From positions 84,202 through 148,201 of the forward strand of contig JALXAM010000036.1 in assembly GCA_026992075.1 (NCBI GenBank): a DNA stretch of 64,000 nucleotides. The letters are read 5' to 3'. Source of the stretch: Sedimenticola sp. Its GTDB lineage: Bacteria; Pseudomonadota; Gammaproteobacteria; Chromatiales; Chromatiaceae. The notes beneath the pieces are model-generated. The model did no database searches. It was not told the DNA's origin and worked only from the letters and a program-made list of their open reading frames with translations. Positions 15,957-25,541 of this stretch are shown here, piece after piece; the stretch's first letter is position 1; every line of letters starts with the position of its first letter. The position numbers were made by a program, and so were the translations under genes.

Positions 15957-17176
15957 TGAAGCCGCCGCTGCTGTTTCTGAGCCATCGCATTCCCTATCCC
16001 CCCAACAAGGGGGACAAGATCCGCTCGTTCCATCTGCTGGAACGGTTGTCGCGGCGTTACCGTGTTTTTCTGGCCACGTTCGTGGACGATCCCGCCGACT
16101 GGCGGCAGGTGCCCGAGCTGGAGCGCTGGTGCGAAGCGTATCTGGTGCGTCCCCTGCGCCCGGCGTGGGCGAAACTAGCCAGCCTTCGGGGGCTGCTCAC
16201 CGGTGAAGCGCTCACCTTGCCCTATTACCGGGACGCCAAGGTGGCCGCCTGGGTGCAGGAGCGGATGCGCGAGCAGGGCATTCGCCACCTGCTGGTCTAT
16301 TCCTCCGCCATGGCCCAGTACCTGCCGGATTCCCTTCCTGATGACGGCATCCTGGTGCTGGACCTGGTGGACGTGGACTCGGACAAGTGGCGCCAGTATG
16401 CCGAGCGCCTGCATTGGCCCATGAGCTGGATCTACCGCCGGGAAGCGGCCCGCCTGCTCGATTTCGAACGCCACGCCAGCGCCCGTTCCACCGCCACCCT
16501 GCTGGTTTCCGAGGAGGAGGCGGCCCTGTTTCGCAGTCTGGCGCCGGAAGTGGCGGAAAAGGTCCATCCCCTGCGCAACGGCGTGGACGTGGAGCGTTTC
16601 GATCCCAGTCATGTTCCATCTTCCCCCTACCGGGGGCCGGGCCCTCACCTGGTGTTCACCGGCGCCATGGACTACTGGCCCAACGTCGATGCCGTCACCT
16701 GGTTTGCCGACCAGGTGCTTCCGCGGTTGCGGCCACAGTTCCCGGGGCTGGAGTTCTACATCGTGGGCAGCCGTCCGGTGGAGGCGGTGCGGGTGCTGGG
16801 TCAGCGGGAAGGAGTGGTGGTCACCGGCTCCGTGGCGGAGATCCAGCCCTGGATCGCACACGCCGAGGTGGCGGTGGCTCCGATGCGCATTGCCCGCGGT
16901 ATTCAGAACAAGGTGCTGGAGGCGATGGCCCTGGCGCGTCCGGTGGTGGTTTCCCCCATGGGCGCGGAAGGAATCCATGCCCGGCCGGGAGAGCATTTCC
17001 TGGTGGCTGGAGACGGAGCCACCTTCGCCCGTTCGGTGGCCCACCTGCTGCGTCACCCGGACGAAGCCGAGGCGTTGGGCCGGGCGGCACGGGAACGGGT
17101 GGTGGCGGAATACAGCTGGGATCGCACCCTGGCGCCGCTGGACCGCTGGTTTCCCGGCGGAACCGGAGTGGCATGA
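15956..17176 (+). CDS. XrtA-associated glycosyltransferase (TIGR03087-like, GT4)
   Basis: A 406-residue GT-B glycosyltransferase. The N-terminus LFLSHRIPYPPNKGDKIRSFHLLERL is characteristic of the PEP-CTERM-associated group. The C-terminal domain has LVFTGAMDYWPNVDAVTWF, and the GT4 donor-binding stretch VAVAPMRIARGIQNKVLEAMALARPVV, in which the usual E-x7-E region reads Q-N-K-V-L-E. It would add a sugar to the lipid-linked repeat unit on the cytosolic face. The ATG at 15956 is chosen because it starts exactly at the conserved hydrophobic first strand and overlaps the FemAB stop. An ATGA overlap joins it to the next transferase. Confidence 0.9.
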   Translation: MKPPLLFLSHRIPYPPNKGDKIRSFHLLERLSRRYRVFLATFVDDPADWRQVPELERWCEAYLVRPLRPAWAKLASLRGLLTGEALTLPYYRDAKVAAWVQERMREQGIRHLLVYSSAMAQYLPDSLPDDGILVLDLVDVDSDKWRQYAERLHWPMSWIYRREAARLLDFERHASARSTATLLVSEEEAALFRSLAPEVAEKVHPLRNGVDVERFDPSHVPSSPYRGPGPHLVFTGAMDYWPNVDAVTWFADQVLPRLRPQFPGLEFYIVGSRPVEAVRVLGQREGVVVTGSVAEIQPWIAHAEVAVAPMRIARGIQNKVLEAMALARPVVVSPMGAEGIHARPGEHFLVAGDGATFARSVAHLLRHPDEAEALGRAARERVVAEYSWDRTLAPLDRWFPGGTGVA

Positions 17177-18369
17177 GCGCCGCTTCTTCATCCGTTGAGC
17201 AGGTGCCGCTGGTGGTCCACGTGATCCACAGCCTGGGGACCGGCGGCCTGGAGAACGGCCTGGTCAACCTCATCAACCGCACGCCTTCCCACCGCTATCG
17301 CCACGCCATTCTTTGTCTCACCGAGTCGGGCGGATTTCAGCGGCGGCTGCAGGATTCTTCGGTTCCGGTGGTGGCGCTGCACCAGCCGCCCGGCCACCGT
17401 TTTGGCGACTACCGGCAGGTGTGGCAGATGCTGCGCCAGCTGCGTCCGGCCATCGTCCACACGCGCAATCTGTCGGCCCTGGAGGCGCAGTTGCCCGCTT
17501 TCCTGCTGCCCGGCGTCAGGCGGGTGCATGGCGTGCATGGGCGGGATGTCTTCGATCTGGAGGGCAGGAATCGAAAATACAACCTGTTGCGCAAAGTGAT
17601 CCGCCCCTTCGTGCAACAATACACCACGGTGAGCCGCGACCTGGAACGCTGGCTCATCGAGGTGATCGGGGTGCCGCCCCGCCGGGTGACCCAGATCTAC
17701 AACGGCGTGGACCAGGAGCGATTTCATCCCGTGGAACGACGCCCCCTGGAGCTGGCGCCCCCGGGTTTCCTGGAAGAGGAGAGTCTGGTGGTGGGAACCG
17801 TGGGGCGCTTGGCGGCGGTAAAGGATCAGGCCAGCCTGCTGCGTGCCTTCGCCCGGTTGCGCGAAGGGGCTGGGGACGGCCTGGCGCCCCGACTGCGACT
17901 GGTGCTGGTGGGGGATGGTCCCGAGCGGTCAGCCCTGGAAAAGCTGGCCGATGAGCTGGGCATCCAACCGGTGACCTGGTTTGCCGGTGATCGGGAGGAG
18001 ATCCCGCAGCTGCTGCGGCTGTTCCACCTGTTCGTGCTGCCTTCGCTGGGGGAAGGGATCTCCAACACCATCCTCGAGGCCATGGCCACCGGTCTGCCGG
18101 TGGTGGCCACCAGGGTGGGGGGTAATCCGGAGCTGGTGACTTCGGGAGAGAACGGCCTGCTGGTGCCGGTGGCCGATCCCGCCGCGCTGGCGGACGCCAT
18201 GGGCCGGTTGCTGGCCTCGGAGTCGCAAAGGAGGGCCATGGGGGCCGCCTCCCTGGCGCGGGTGCGACGGGATTTTCACTGGGACAGGACGGTGGCGCGT
18301 TACCTGGGGGTCTACGACCGGCTGCTGGGAAATACGGGCCAATGGGAACGGCAAGAAAAAAGGAACTGA
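17173..18369 (+). CDS. XrtA-associated glycosyltransferase (TIGR03088-like, GT4)
   Basis: A 398-residue GT4 enzyme. Seen: VVHVIHSLGTGGLENGLVNLINR at the N-terminus (glycine-rich acceptor-side loop), HTRNLSALEAQ, and YTTVSRDLERWL. The donor-site block reads LFVLPSLGEGISNTILEAMATGLPVVAT and contains the catalytic E-x7-E (EGISNTILE). It acts in glycan repeat assembly with the preceding transferase, with which it shares a 4-base ATGA overlap. Six bases separate it from the amidotransferase gene. The sugar specificity cannot be read from sequence. Confidence 0.9.
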   Translation: MSAASSSVEQVPLVVHVIHSLGTGGLENGLVNLINRTPSHRYRHAILCLTESGGFQRRLQDSSVPVVALHQPPGHRFGDYRQVWQMLRQLRPAIVHTRNLSALEAQLPAFLLPGVRRVHGVHGRDVFDLEGRNRKYNLLRKVIRPFVQQYTTVSRDLERWLIEVIGVPPRRVTQIYNGVDQERFHPVERRPLELAPPGFLEEESLVVGTVGRLAAVKDQASLLRAFARLREGAGDGLAPRLRLVLVGDGPERSALEKLADELGIQPVTWFAGDREEIPQLLRLFHLFVLPSLGEGISNTILEAMATGLPVVATRVGGNPELVTSGENGLLVPVADPAALADAMGRLLASESQRRAMGAASLARVRRDFHWDRTVARYLGVYDRLLGNTGQWERQEKRN

Positions 18370-18375
18370 CCACCG

Positions 18376-20274
18376 ATGTGCGGTATCACGGGCATTTTCG
18401 ATCTGCAGGGTGAACGGGAGATCTCCCGTGAACTGCTCTCGCGCATGAACGAGACCCAACACCACCGGGGGCCGGACGAGGGTGGGCTGCACACCGAGCC
18501 GGGCCTGGGTCTGGCCCACCGGCGGCTTTCCATCATCGATCTCTCCAGCGGTCAGCAGCCGCTGTTCAACGAGGATCACAGCGTGGTGGTGAGTTACAAC
18601 GGCGAGATCTACAACTTCCCCGAGCTCACCCGTGAACTGGAGTCCCTGGGGCATGTGTTCCGCACCCATTGCGACACCGAGGTGATCGTCCACGCCTGGG
18701 AGAGCTGGGGTGAGGCCTGCGTGGAGCGGTTTCGCGGCATGTTCGCCTTCGCCCTGTGGGACCGAAACCGCCAGCAGCTCTTCCTGGCGCGCGATCGATT
18801 GGGCATCAAGCCACTTTACTATGCGCTGCTGGACGATGGCACCCTGGTGTTCGGCTCCGAGCTGAAGTCGCTGCAGGTTCATCCCGGCCTGCTGCGGCGG
18901 ATCGATCCGCTGGCGGTGGAGGAGTATTTCGCCTTTGGTTATGTGCCGGAGCCGCGCACGATCTACCGCGGGGTCTACAAGCTGCCGCCGGGGCACCGCC
19001 TGACCCTGCGCCGGGGCACTTCCATGTCGCAGCCGGAGTGCTACTGGGACGTTCCTTTCCGTTCCCACGGGCCGATGGAGGAGGGGGAGCTCATGGAGGA
19101 GCTGATGGCGCGCTTCGAGGAGGCGGTGAAGATCCGCATGGTGGCCGAGGTGCCGCTGGGCGCTTTTCTCTCCGGTGGCGTGGATTCCAGCGCCGTGGTG
19201 GCGGCCATGGCCGGCTTTTCCGAACAGCCGGTGAACACCTGTTCCATCTCTTTTGGCGATCCGCGCTTCAACGAGGCGAAATATGCCGCCATGGTGGCGG
19301 AGCGGTTCGGCACCGCCCACCGGGTGGAGCAGGTGGACCCGGACGATTTCGATCTGGTGGATCATCTGGCCGACCTCTACGACGAACCCTATGCCGACAG
19401 CTCGGCGCTGCCCACCTACCGGGTCTGCGAGCTGGCCAGGAAAGAGGTGACAGTGGTGCTCTCCGGGGACGGTGGTGACGAGAACCTGGCCGGTTACCGC
19501 CGCTACCGCTGGCACACCTACGAGGAGCGCATGCGCTCCCTGCTGCCGGCTGCGCTGCGCCGGCCGTTGTTCGGCTTTCTCGGCCGGGTCTATCCCAAGG
19601 CGGACTGGGCTCCAAGGATCTTCCGCGCCAAGAGCACCTTCCAGGCCATGGCCCGGGACAGCCTGGAGGGTTACCTGCACAGCGTCTCCATCCTTTCCGA
19701 CGAGATGCGGGGACGGCTCTTCAGTGAAGGGCTCAAGCGTGACCTCCAGGGTTACCGGGCGGTGGAAGTGTTCCGCCGCCACGCGCGCAATGCGCCCAGC
19801 GACCACCCGCTCTCGCTGGTGCAATACCTGGACCTGAAGACCTACCTGCCGGGGGACATTCTCACGAAAGTGGATCGCGCCAGCATGGCCCATGCGCTGG
19901 AGGTGCGGGTGCCCATCCTGGACCACCAGCTGGTGGAGTGGATATCGGGCCTGCCGCCGCAGATGAAGCTGCGCGGCCGGGAAGGCAAGTATCTGTTCAA
20001 GAAGGCCCTGGAGCCGCGGCTGCCCCACGAGATCCTCTACCGGCCCAAGATGGGGTTCGCGGTACCCCTGGCCAGCTGGTTCCGGGGGCCGCTCCGGGAG
20101 CGGGTGCGTGACGCGGTGCTGGGTGAGGCGATGGCCGATTCCGGCCTGTTCGATCGCTCCTACCTGAAGCGGCTGGTGGAACAGCACCAGTCCGGCGTGC
20201 GCGATTACAGCGCCCCTCTCTGGACGTTGCTGATGTTCGAATCCTTTCTGCGGAAGGAGGCACGGGCGTCGTGA
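18376..20274 (+). CDS. Asparagine synthetase-like amidotransferase of XrtA locus
   Basis: A 632-residue class II glutamine amidotransferase plus synthetase. Cys2 (MCGITGIFD) is the glutaminase nucleophile, exposed after Met removal. RGPDEGG, NGEIYNF and the downstream ATP-pyrophosphatase motif LSGGVDSS (near residue 260) are intact, as is LSGDGGDEN later on. It resembles AsnB but belongs to the group found in exosortase A loci. There it probably amidates a uronic-acid or similar carboxyl group of the glycan rather than making free asparagine (inference from context). The 4-base overlap with the next transferase indicates tight co-expression. Confidence 0.9.
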   Translation: MCGITGIFDLQGEREISRELLSRMNETQHHRGPDEGGLHTEPGLGLAHRRLSIIDLSSGQQPLFNEDHSVVVSYNGEIYNFPELTRELESLGHVFRTHCDTEVIVHAWESWGEACVERFRGMFAFALWDRNRQQLFLARDRLGIKPLYYALLDDGTLVFGSELKSLQVHPGLLRRIDPLAVEEYFAFGYVPEPRTIYRGVYKLPPGHRLTLRRGTSMSQPECYWDVPFRSHGPMEEGELMEELMARFEEAVKIRMVAEVPLGAFLSGGVDSSAVVAAMAGFSEQPVNTCSISFGDPRFNEAKYAAMVAERFGTAHRVEQVDPDDFDLVDHLADLYDEPYADSSALPTYRVCELARKEVTVVLSGDGGDENLAGYRRYRWHTYEERMRSLLPAALRRPLFGFLGRVYPKADWAPRIFRAKSTFQAMARDSLEGYLHSVSILSDEMRGRLFSEGLKRDLQGYRAVEVFRRHARNAPSDHPLSLVQYLDLKTYLPGDILTKVDRASMAHALEVRVPILDHQLVEWISGLPPQMKLRGREGKYLFKKALEPRLPHEILYRPKMGFAVPLASWFRGPLRERVRDAVLGEAMADSGLFDRSYLKRLVEQHQSGVRDYSAPLWTLLMFESFLRKEARAS

Positions 20275-21518
20275 AGATCCTGCATATTCTCGATCATTCC
20301 ATTCCGTTGCACAGCGGCTATACCTTCCGCACCCGAGCCATCCTGGAGCAGCAGCATGCGCTGGGCTGGGAGACCGCCCATGTCACCAGCGCCAAGCACC
20401 GGGCCGTAGAGGCCCTGGAAGAGACGGTGGACGGACTGCACTTCTACCGCACGCCCCCTGCCACCGGTCCCCTGGCGCGGCTGCCGGTACTCAACCAGGC
20501 GGCGGTGGTGAACGGCCTGGCGCGCCGCCTGGACGAGGTGATCCGGCGGGAACAGCCCGATCTGCTCCATGCTCACTCGCCCAGTCTCAACGGACTGGCG
20601 GCCCTGCGGGCAGGGCGCAGGCACGGTTTGCCGGTGGTCTACGAATGCCGCGCCTTCTGGGAGGATGCCGCCGTGGACCACGGCACCAGCCGCGAATGGG
20701 GACTGCGTTACCGGCTCACCCGGGCCCTGGAGACTCATGTCTTCCGCCGGGCGGATGCGGTGACCACCATCTGCGAGGGGCTCAAAGGCGACATCGTTGC
20801 GCGCGGCATTTCCGGGGAGAAGATCACCGTGATCCCCAACGCGGTGGACCTTTCCCGTTTCAGCGACTCCGGCGAGGCCGACCCGGCGCTGGCGGCAAGA
20901 CTGGGGTTGGATGAAAAGCTGGTGCTCGGTTTCCTTGGTTCCTTCTACGCCTATGAAGGGCTGTCGCTGCTGGTGGAGGCGCTGCCGGCGATCCTGGTCC
21001 GGCGGCCCGAGGTGCGCCTGCTGCTGGTGGGGGGTGGTCCCCAGGAGGCGGCGCTGAAGCAGCGGGTGACCGACCTGGGCCTGGAGGAAAAAGTGATCTT
21101 CACCGGCCGTGTGCCCCATGACCAGGTGTCCGGCTACTACCGGCTGGTGGACATCCTGGTCTATCCCCGCCTGAAGATGCGTCTCACCGAGCTGGTTACC
21201 CCGCTCAAACCGCTGGAGGCCATGGCCCAGGGCAAACTGGTGCTGGCGTCGGACGTGGGCGGACACCGGGAGCTCATCGAGGATGGGGTCAACGGAAGGC
21301 TGTTCCGGGCCGGCGACAGCACCTCCCTTGCCCAGGCCGTGCTCGACATGGCGGAGGATCGGGAAAGCTGGCAGTCGCTGCGCGACAATGGTCGCCGTTT
21401 CGTGGAGAGCGAACGCAACTGGCCCCGCAGCGTGGCGAGGTATCGCGAAGTCTATGCCCGAGCCCTGGGCGGCCTGGAGCCGTTGCCGGCGGAGGGTAAT
21501 GGAGGAGAAACCCGATGA
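20271..21518 (+). CDS. Exosortase A-associated glycosyltransferase (GT4)
   Basis: A 415-residue GT4 protein starting at GTG (ATGA-like GTGA overlap with the amidotransferase stop). Key segments: ILHILDHSIPLHSGYTFRTRAIL at the N-terminus, a signature of the exosortase A-linked group, VYECRAFWEDAAVDHGT, ITVIPNAVDLSRF, and donor-domain VLGFLGSFYAYEGLSLLVEALP. The typical E-x7-E region appears as LVTPLKPLEAMAQGKLVLAS, so the first Glu is replaced. It probably adds a further sugar in the repeat unit. It is followed by exosortase with another 4-base overlap. Confidence 0.9.
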   Translation: MKILHILDHSIPLHSGYTFRTRAILEQQHALGWETAHVTSAKHRAVEALEETVDGLHFYRTPPATGPLARLPVLNQAAVVNGLARRLDEVIRREQPDLLHAHSPSLNGLAALRAGRRHGLPVVYECRAFWEDAAVDHGTSREWGLRYRLTRALETHVFRRADAVTTICEGLKGDIVARGISGEKITVIPNAVDLSRFSDSGEADPALAARLGLDEKLVLGFLGSFYAYEGLSLLVEALPAILVRRPEVRLLLVGGGPQEAALKQRVTDLGLEEKVIFTGRVPHDQVSGYYRLVDILVYPRLKMRLTELVTPLKPLEAMAQGKLVLASDVGGHRELIEDGVNGRLFRAGDSTSLAQAVLDMAEDRESWQSLRDNGRRFVESERNWPRSVARYREVYARALGGLEPLPAEGNGGETR

Positions 21519-22381
21519 CGGCGACAGCAGTCCGGTCACAAACTGCGGTGGAGGTCGGGGAATCGCACAACAGGTTCCTGCCATGGCTGTTCGGGGCGCT
21601 CTACCTGGCGGTCTACGGTCCTACCCTGGCGTGGCTCTGGCACCGCTGGACGCTGAGTGTGTGGAACAACGGCCACGGCATCCTCATCACCCTGGTTGTG
21701 GCCTACCTGGTGTGGCAGGAGCTGAAACGGTTTCAGGGGCGCCCGGTGGATGCCAATCCCTGGGGCTTCCTGCTGGTGGTGCCGGCGCTGCTGCTGCACA
21801 TGCTGGACACGGGGATCCACTCCCAGCTGCTCTCCGCCTTCTCGCTGGTGCTGGGGCTGCCGGGCCTCTCCCTGTTGCTGCTGGGGACGGAGCGCACCAA
21901 GGCCATCATCTTCCCGCTGCTGGTGCTGTTTCTCACCCTGCCCATTCCACTGGCGTTCACCGAGTCCATCCACCTGTTCCTGCGGCAGATAGCCACTGTG
22001 GCATCCGCCTGGCTTCTGCCCCTGGTGGGAATCCCGGTCTTCAGCCACGGCACGGTGCTGGAGACACCCAATGGAACACTGATGGTGGCCGATGCCTGCA
22101 GCGGTTTCTCCACCCTATATGCCACGGTCACCGTGGCCGTGCTCACTGCATACGCCACCCGCAGTCGCTGGCGCAAGGCCCTGGTGCTGGCGGTGGCCGT
22201 GCCGCTGGCCATCGTGGTGAACGTGGTGCGGGTGGTGGTGCTTGCGGTGCTGGTGGACCAATTCGGGCTGGATGTGCTGCGAACTTCGGCTCACGAGCTT
22301 TCCGGGCTGGCCACTTTCGCCGTGGCGCTGCCGCTCATCTTCTGGCTGGGGCATGATTCCCGCGAGGAGGCGCAGGCATGA
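21515..22381 (+). CDS. xrtA: Exosortase A (XrtA) transpeptidase
   Basis: A 288-residue polytopic inner-membrane cysteine protease/transpeptidase that recognises C-terminal PEP-CTERM sorting tags and hands the protein to a surface anchor. About eight hydrophobic helices are visible. The proposed catalytic triad is intact: Cys195 in DACSGFSTLYA, Arg239 in NVVRVVVLA, and His260 in SAHELSG. The EpsI-type domain is not fused but encoded by the next gene (4-base overlap). No PEP-CTERM substrate gene was seen in the window, so substrates must lie elsewhere. The gene is the defining member of this locus. Confidence 0.95.
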   Translation: MTATAVRSQTAVEVGESHNRFLPWLFGALYLAVYGPTLAWLWHRWTLSVWNNGHGILITLVVAYLVWQELKRFQGRPVDANPWGFLLVVPALLLHMLDTGIHSQLLSAFSLVLGLPGLSLLLLGTERTKAIIFPLLVLFLTLPIPLAFTESIHLFLRQIATVASAWLLPLVGIPVFSHGTVLETPNGTLMVADACSGFSTLYATVTVAVLTAYATRSRWRKALVLAVAVPLAIVVNVVRVVVLAVLVDQFGLDVLRTSAHELSGLATFAVALPLIFWLGHDSREEAQA

Positions 22382-22986
22382 TCTCCCAGCGGTACCTGCC
22401 CTGGCTGATCTTGCTGTTCCTGGTGGCGCTGGTGCCCACCGTGATCCACCAGTACCTGGGGCTGAAGGAGGACGATGGCCTGCGCACCGAAAAGATTCCG
22501 GAGCAGCTTGCCGGCTACCATGCCCGGTCCACGGACAGGCGGCGCGCCTGGGGCATGGCCATGTTCGGCAGCCACGACTGGTTCGAGCGCAGTTACGAGA
22601 AGGATGGACACCGCATCCGGCTCTTCGTGGGCCGGGGTTACGACCAGAAGCGCCTTTATCACCACCCGGAGATCGCGCTTTCCCGCGGTGCCGATCTGGA
22701 ACCGGGAACCCTGGTGCGACTGGCGGATGGAACCCCGGTGCACCTGATGCGAGAAAAAGATGGTACCGGCCTGGCCGCCTATGTGCTGCTCTATGACGAC
22801 CGTTTCATCGAAGATCCGGTGAAGAATCAGCTCCTGCACGCTGCCTGGCAGCTGTTCCATCCCCGCAGGGCGCTGACGCTTTTCTATGTGGTGGATCCAA
22901 CGCTACCGCGCAATGCCCCGTTCCCTGGGAGTGATGCAGCCCGGTTGCTGCAGGAGGCGATCCGCCATTTCCGAGAGCAGGGCTGA
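22378..22986 (+). CDS. epsI: EpsI / exosortase C-terminal-domain protein
   Basis: A 202-residue protein with one N-terminal membrane helix (YLPWLILLFLVALVPTVIHQYLG) and a periplasmic domain rich in aromatic and charged residues (WFERSYEKDGHRIRLFVGRGYDQKR). This is the EpsI domain, often fused to exosortase A. Here it is a separate cistron overlapping xrtA by 4 bases, which keeps the stoichiometry coupled. Its exact role is not known: it is required for glycan production in some systems and is thought to work with the exosortase or the export machinery. Three bases separate it from the next glycosyltransferase gene. Confidence 0.88.
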   Translation: MISQRYLPWLILLFLVALVPTVIHQYLGLKEDDGLRTEKIPEQLAGYHARSTDRRRAWGMAMFGSHDWFERSYEKDGHRIRLFVGRGYDQKRLYHHPEIALSRGADLEPGTLVRLADGTPVHLMREKDGTGLAAYVLLYDDRFIEDPVKNQLLHAAWQLFHPRRALTLFYVVDPTLPRNAPFPGSDAARLLQEAIRHFREQG

Positions 22987-22989
22987 GTA

Positions 22990-24195
22990 GTGAAGCCAGC
23001 GCTCATCGTCTTTTCCACCCTGTTTCCCCACTCGGGGCTGCCCGGTGCCGGGCTCTTCGTCCGGGAGCGGATGTTCCGCGTCGGAGAAGTCTTTCCCCTG
23101 GTGGTGATCTCACCCAAACCCTGGTTTCCGGGGCAGGGGCTGATCCGCCGGTTCCGCCCCGGGTTTCGTCCCCCGGCACCGCGCGAGGAGCTGCAGAAGG
23201 GGGTCCGGGTCTACTTTCCGCGCTTTCTTTCGTTGCCGGGGTTAGGGCGGCGCTTTGACGGCTTCTTCATGGCGCTGGGAAGCTATCGCTTGGTGCGTCG
23301 GCTGCATCGCAGTGAAGGTTTCAACATCATCGATGCCCATTTCGCTTATCCGGACGGCTATGCCGCCACCCGGCTGGGGCGTTGGCTGAACCTGCCGGTG
23401 ACCATCACCCTGCGGGGTACTGAGGTGCCCCATGCCCGCAAGCCGGCATTGCGCAAGCGCATGCTCCGTGCGCTGCAGGAGGCACGTTGGATCTTTTCCG
23501 TGTCCCAAGCGTTGAAGGAGCACGTGAGCCGCCTCGGTGCACCGGCCGACCGCATCCAGGTGGTGGGCAACGGGGTGGATATCGGAAAATTCCATCCTGT
23601 GCCGAAGGCCGAGGCCCGCCGGGAACTGGGGCTGGATGGGGAGGGGCCGGTGCTGATCACCGTGGGTGGTCTGGTGGAACGCAAGGGGTTCCACCGGGTG
23701 ATCGAGCTGCTGCCACGGCTGCAAAAACGGCACCCCGGGCTGCGCTATCTGGTGGTGGGGGGACCCAGTCCGGAAGGGGACTGGAGCCAGCGCCTGAGGG
23801 AGCAGGTAGAGCGGCTGGGCCTGGAAGAGGTAGTGCGCTTCCTGGGACCGGTGGAGCCCCATCGCCTGAAGGTGCCGCTGTCCGCGGCGGATCTTTTCGT
23901 GCTGGCCACCCGCAACGAGGGCTGGGCCAACGTATTCCTAGAGGCGATGGCCTGCGGATTGCCGGTGGTGACCACCGACGTGGGGGGCAACCGGGAGGTG
24001 GTGTGCCGGGAGGAGCTGGGCATGGTGGTGCCTTTCGGGGATGCGGAAGCCCTGCATGACGCTCTGGTCCGGGCGCTGGAGCGGAACTGGGATCGAGAGG
24101 CGATCATCCGTCATGCCCGCGAGAACAGCTGGGACAGCCGCGTGAAGCTGCTGGTGGACGCATTCAACCGGATTCTGGGGGAGAAACCGCAATGA
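22990..24195 (+). CDS. GT4 glycosyltransferase of the XrtA locus
   Basis: A 401-residue GT-B glycosyltransferase starting at GTG. N-terminal domain: IVFSTLFPHSGLPGAGLFVRERM, then IIDAHFAYPDGYAATRLG. C-terminal domain: VLITVGGLVERKGFHRVIELLP and the donor-binding motif LFVLATRNEGWANVFLEAMACGLPVVTTDVGG, with the E-x7-E pair intact (EGWANVFLE). It is the fourth glycosyltransferase of the locus and overlaps the CapK-like gene by 4 bases. Acceptor and donor are unknown. It resembles transferases that finish a repeat unit or modify it. Confidence 0.88.
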   Translation: MKPALIVFSTLFPHSGLPGAGLFVRERMFRVGEVFPLVVISPKPWFPGQGLIRRFRPGFRPPAPREELQKGVRVYFPRFLSLPGLGRRFDGFFMALGSYRLVRRLHRSEGFNIIDAHFAYPDGYAATRLGRWLNLPVTITLRGTEVPHARKPALRKRMLRALQEARWIFSVSQALKEHVSRLGAPADRIQVVGNGVDIGKFHPVPKAEARRELGLDGEGPVLITVGGLVERKGFHRVIELLPRLQKRHPGLRYLVVGGPSPEGDWSQRLREQVERLGLEEVVRFLGPVEPHRLKVPLSAADLFVLATRNEGWANVFLEAMACGLPVVTTDVGGNREVVCREELGMVVPFGDAEALHDALVRALERNWDREAIIRHARENSWDSRVKLLVDAFNRILGEKPQ

Positions 24196-25541
24196 GCCTC
24201 TATACCGGCCTGGTGGCCAATTTTCTGTTCCCGCTGCACGAACGTCTGAAAGGGCATGACACCGTAGCCGTGCGGCGCCGGATGGAGCGAACCCAGTGGC
24301 TGTCACCGGAGGAGCTGCGGCAGCTGCAGCTGCAAAGGTTGCGCACCTTTCTGCAGGATGTCGCGGTACATGTTCCGGCTTGGCGGGAACGGTTCGAGCG
24401 CCTGCAATTCGATGCCGACAGCGTCGATTCCCTGGATGTCCTGCAACGGTTGCCGCTCACCGACAAGACCTTCATCCGGGAGAACCTGGAGCGCCTCAAG
24501 GCGGATGACGCCCGGGGGCTGGCCCGTTTCAACACCGGGGGTTCCAGCGGAGAGCCACTCATCTTCTACATCGGCAAGGAACGGGTGAGCCACGACGTGG
24601 CGGCCAAGTGGCGCGCCACCCGCTGGTGGGGGGTGGACCTGGGAGACCCGGAGATCGTGGTTTGGGGGTCGCCCATCGAGCTGGGTGCTCAGGATCGTAT
24701 CCGGCAACTGCGGGACGCCCTGCTGCGCACCCGCCTGCTGCCCGCCTTCGAGATGTCGGAACAGAAGCTGGACGATTTCATCCGCCAGATCCGGCGCATG
24801 CGTCCCCGCATGCTGTTCGGCTACCCCTCCGCCCTGGCGCACATCGCCGCACATGCCGACAAACGGGGGATCGCCATGAACGATCTCGGCATCCGGGTGG
24901 CCTTCGTCACCTCGGAACGGCTCTACGATCATCAGCGTGAAGCAATCAGCCGGGTCTTCGGCTGTCCGGTGGCCAACGGCTATGGCGGACGGGACGCCGG
25001 TTTCATCGCTCACCAGTGCCCCCAGGGAGGCATGCACATCACCGCCGAGGACATCCTGGTGGAGATCGTGGATAGGGAGGGACGGGTGCTGCCACCGGGT
25101 GAGAGCGGCGAGATCGTGGTTACCCACTTGGCGACGCGGGATTTTCCCTTCATCCGTTACCGCACCGGTGACGTGGGGGTACTGGACGATCGACCCTGCA
25201 CCTGTGGCCGGGGGCTGCCACTATTGAAAGAGATCCAGGGGCGCACCACCGATTTCATCGTCGCCCGCGACGGCACCGTGTTGCATGGCCTGGCGTTGAT
25301 CTACGTGCTGCGGGACCAGCCTGGCATCGCGGAGTTCAAGATCGTGCAGGAGAGTCTGGAGTTCACCCGGGTGCAGATCGTGCGTGGGCCGGACTACTCC
25401 AAGCGCTCGGAAACGGAGATCCGGGAGGTGTTCCGCAAGCGCCTGGGCGAGGGGGTGGAGATCGACATCCAGTATGTGGAGCGGATCGAACCGGAGAGGT
25501 CGGGCAAGTTCCGCTACGTGGTGAGCCGGGTGGCGCCCTGA
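24192..25541 (+). CDS. Phenylacetate-CoA-ligase-like (CapK family) adenylate-forming enzyme
   Basis: A 449-residue AMP-binding enzyme of the CapK/PaaK type. The P-loop-like NTGGSSGEPLIFYIG motif (about 113-127), the adenine pocket NGYGGRDAGFIAHQC, and the hinge-preceding FPFIRYRTGDVG with the short C-terminal lid are all visible. CapK-like proteins occur in capsule and EPS loci and probably activate an acid for transfer to the glycan. No phenylacetate catabolic genes are near, so a degradative role is unlikely here. It is the last gene of the continuous plus-strand XrtA unit; a 113-bp gap follows. Confidence 0.82.
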   Translation: MSLYTGLVANFLFPLHERLKGHDTVAVRRRMERTQWLSPEELRQLQLQRLRTFLQDVAVHVPAWRERFERLQFDADSVDSLDVLQRLPLTDKTFIRENLERLKADDARGLARFNTGGSSGEPLIFYIGKERVSHDVAAKWRATRWWGVDLGDPEIVVWGSPIELGAQDRIRQLRDALLRTRLLPAFEMSEQKLDDFIRQIRRMRPRMLFGYPSALAHIAAHADKRGIAMNDLGIRVAFVTSERLYDHQREAISRVFGCPVANGYGGRDAGFIAHQCPQGGMHITAEDILVEIVDREGRVLPPGESGEIVVTHLATRDFPFIRYRTGDVGVLDDRPCTCGRGLPLLKEIQGRTTDFIVARDGTVLHGLALIYVLRDQPGIAEFKIVQESLEFTRVQIVRGPDYSKRSETEIREVFRKRLGEGVEIDIQYVERIEPERSGKFRYVVSRVAP

